A stretch of DNA of 6,841 bases, taken from JANXUF01 sp043747685 (GTDB lineage: Bacteria; Actinomycetota; Acidimicrobiia; Acidimicrobiales; Ilumatobacteraceae). The first letter of the stretch is position 1; each line of letters starts with the position of its first letter. Of the stretch, positions 5,967-6,841 are shown in pieces. The DNA is taken from assembly GCA_043747685.1 (NCBI GenBank), contig JAYTOR010000297.1, positions 1-6,841 of the forward strand. Direction: 5' to 3'. The notes under the pieces were generated by a model, which was not told the origin of the DNA, made no database searches, and saw nothing but the letters and a program-made list of their open reading frames with translations. Both the position numbers and the translations under genes were made by a program.

Positions 5967-6833
5967 ATGCTCGAACCTCCGGCGGCAATGATCCAACTCT
6001 TTCGTCGCCATGATGCCGTCGTTGCCGAGAGCATCATCAGCGACGGAACTGATGTGATGTGGTGCGACATCACCAGAGGCATGATCCACCGAAGCTCACC
6101 ATATGGCCCAACCGACGGATTGGGCGATGTCATGCTGCAACTGGCGACACCCGTGTGCTCGTTCCATTGCGCCGAGTCCGGATTCATCGTCTCGCTCGCT
6201 GACGCAGTGATACTCGTCGACCACATCGGCGCCACCGTGAGAGAGCTCACTCATATCGTGCATGCCGGTGCGCACATGCGCCTGAACGAGGGCAAAGTCG
6301 ACCCGGCGGGTCGTTGGGTGACAGGATCAATGGAACTCGACACCGGCGCACCGGTTGGAGCGTTTTACTCAATTACATCCACTGGCGAGTGCCGAGTGAT
6401 CGCCACCGGCATCGGGACCGCCAACGGTCTCGAATGGTCCGCCGACGGCACACGCATCTTCTACACCGACACTGCATCGAAGACGATCTACACCGGTGAC
6501 TACAGCAACGATGGTGACATCACCAACGTCGAGGTATTCCACACAGGCCCTCCCCATGACGGACTGGTGATGGACGCCGATGGCAACTTCTGGGGTGGCA
6601 TTTTTGGCCAGGGGTACGTCATCCACCTCGACGCGCGCGGGCGCGAACTCTTCTCGGTCCCCCTTCCGGTCCCGAACATCACCTCGGTCGCTTTCCACGG
6701 CACCACGCTGTACATTGCCAGCGCCCGGGAGAATCTCTCAGCCAGCCAACTCGCCGAATACCCGCTATCGGGATCGTTGTTCTCACTCGAGACAACGACA
6801 TCAGCGCGACCGCCTAGAACCTTCCCGGCCTAA
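5967..6833 (+). CDS. SMP-30/gluconolactonase/LRE family protein
   Basis: The 288-residue product is a six-bladed beta-propeller of the SMP-30 (regucalcin/gluconolactonase) family, metal-dependent enzymes that usually hydrolyse sugar lactones. Counting from the internal Met at 5988, Glu14 (AES, compare GESP in regucalcin), Asn146 (ANGLEW) and Asp191 (PHDGLVMD) match the metal ligands Glu18, Asn154 and Asp204 of human regucalcin. Arg98 and Asn100 in RLNEGKVDPAGRW match its substrate-contact residues. The length is normal for the family, and the C-terminal SLFSLET...P segment is typical. No signal peptide is seen, so it is likely cytoplasmic. The start is uncertain: ATG 5967 has a weak AGTGG upstream, while ATG 5988 gives 281 residues; longer starts would run into the divergent SDR gene. 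Beside two dehydrogenases, a lactonase step after sugar oxidation is a sensible inference. The TAA is 8 nt from the window end. Confidence 0.88.
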   Translation: MLEPPAAMIQLFRRHDAVVAESIISDGTDVMWCDITRGMIHRSSPYGPTDGLGDVMLQLATPVCSFHCAESGFIVSLADAVILVDHIGATVRELTHIVHAGAHMRLNEGKVDPAGRWVTGSMELDTGAPVGAFYSITSTGECRVIATGIGTANGLEWSADGTRIFYTDTASKTIYTGDYSNDGDITNVEVFHTGPPHDGLVMDADGNFWGGIFGQGYVIHLDARGRELFSVPLPVPNITSVAFHGTTLYIASARENLSASQLAEYPLSGSLFSLETTTSARPPRTFPA

Positions 6834-6841
6834 TTAGTTAA

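Overview
The window reads as GC-rich actinobacterial chromosome. I infer a member of the Acidimicrobiia or a related lineage from three things: the F420-type LLM oxidoreductase of the F420_G6P-related family, the rhodanese plus CBS-pair architecture, and the His-rich small protein. This is family recognition by eye, not a search. No tRNA, rRNA, CRISPR array, insertion sequence or phage gene is visible.

Layout. Bases 1-357 (+) hold the 3' end of a His-rich small protein that starts before the window. Bases 358-672 contain no gene; they include a strong 15-bp inverted repeat at 385-418 that pairs without mismatch only in RNA read from the minus strand. From 5896 down to 673 five minus-strand genes lie head to tail: SDR oxidoreductase, 14-nt gap, second SDR oxidoreductase, 71-nt gap, rhodanese-CBS protein, 8-nt overlap, LLM-class F420-dependent oxidoreductase, 4-nt ATGA overlap, GH15 glucoamylase/trehalase-like hydrolase. 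They look like one operon. A divergent SMP-30/gluconolactonase-like gene (5967-6833, +) shares the roughly 70-bp promoter region with the first SDR gene. Together the set suggests carbohydrate or polyol oxidation (glycosidase, dehydrogenases, lactonase), but no substrate can be read from the sequence.

The main discovery is in the rhodanese-CBS gene (4125-3463, minus). Its reading frame is interrupted by one in-frame TGA (3924-3922) in the active-site loop of the rhodanese domain, at the column where I recall relatives carrying Cys (a loop of the form YC-x4-C-[DN]-x-S-x-RAA). Translation resumes in the same frame and completes the rhodanese fold and both CBS motifs. Starting 12 nt after the TGA is a perfect 7-bp hairpin with a 5-nt CGUGU loop, 19 nt from the TGA to the loop. 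This matches what I know of bacterial SECIS elements. The best reading is a candidate selenocysteine-containing rhodanese-CBS protein (C-x4-U). A recent nonsense mutation or sequencing error is the main alternative. Other genes here end in TGA, so TGA is not generally reassigned. No sel genes are in the window, so Sec capability of the host is untested.
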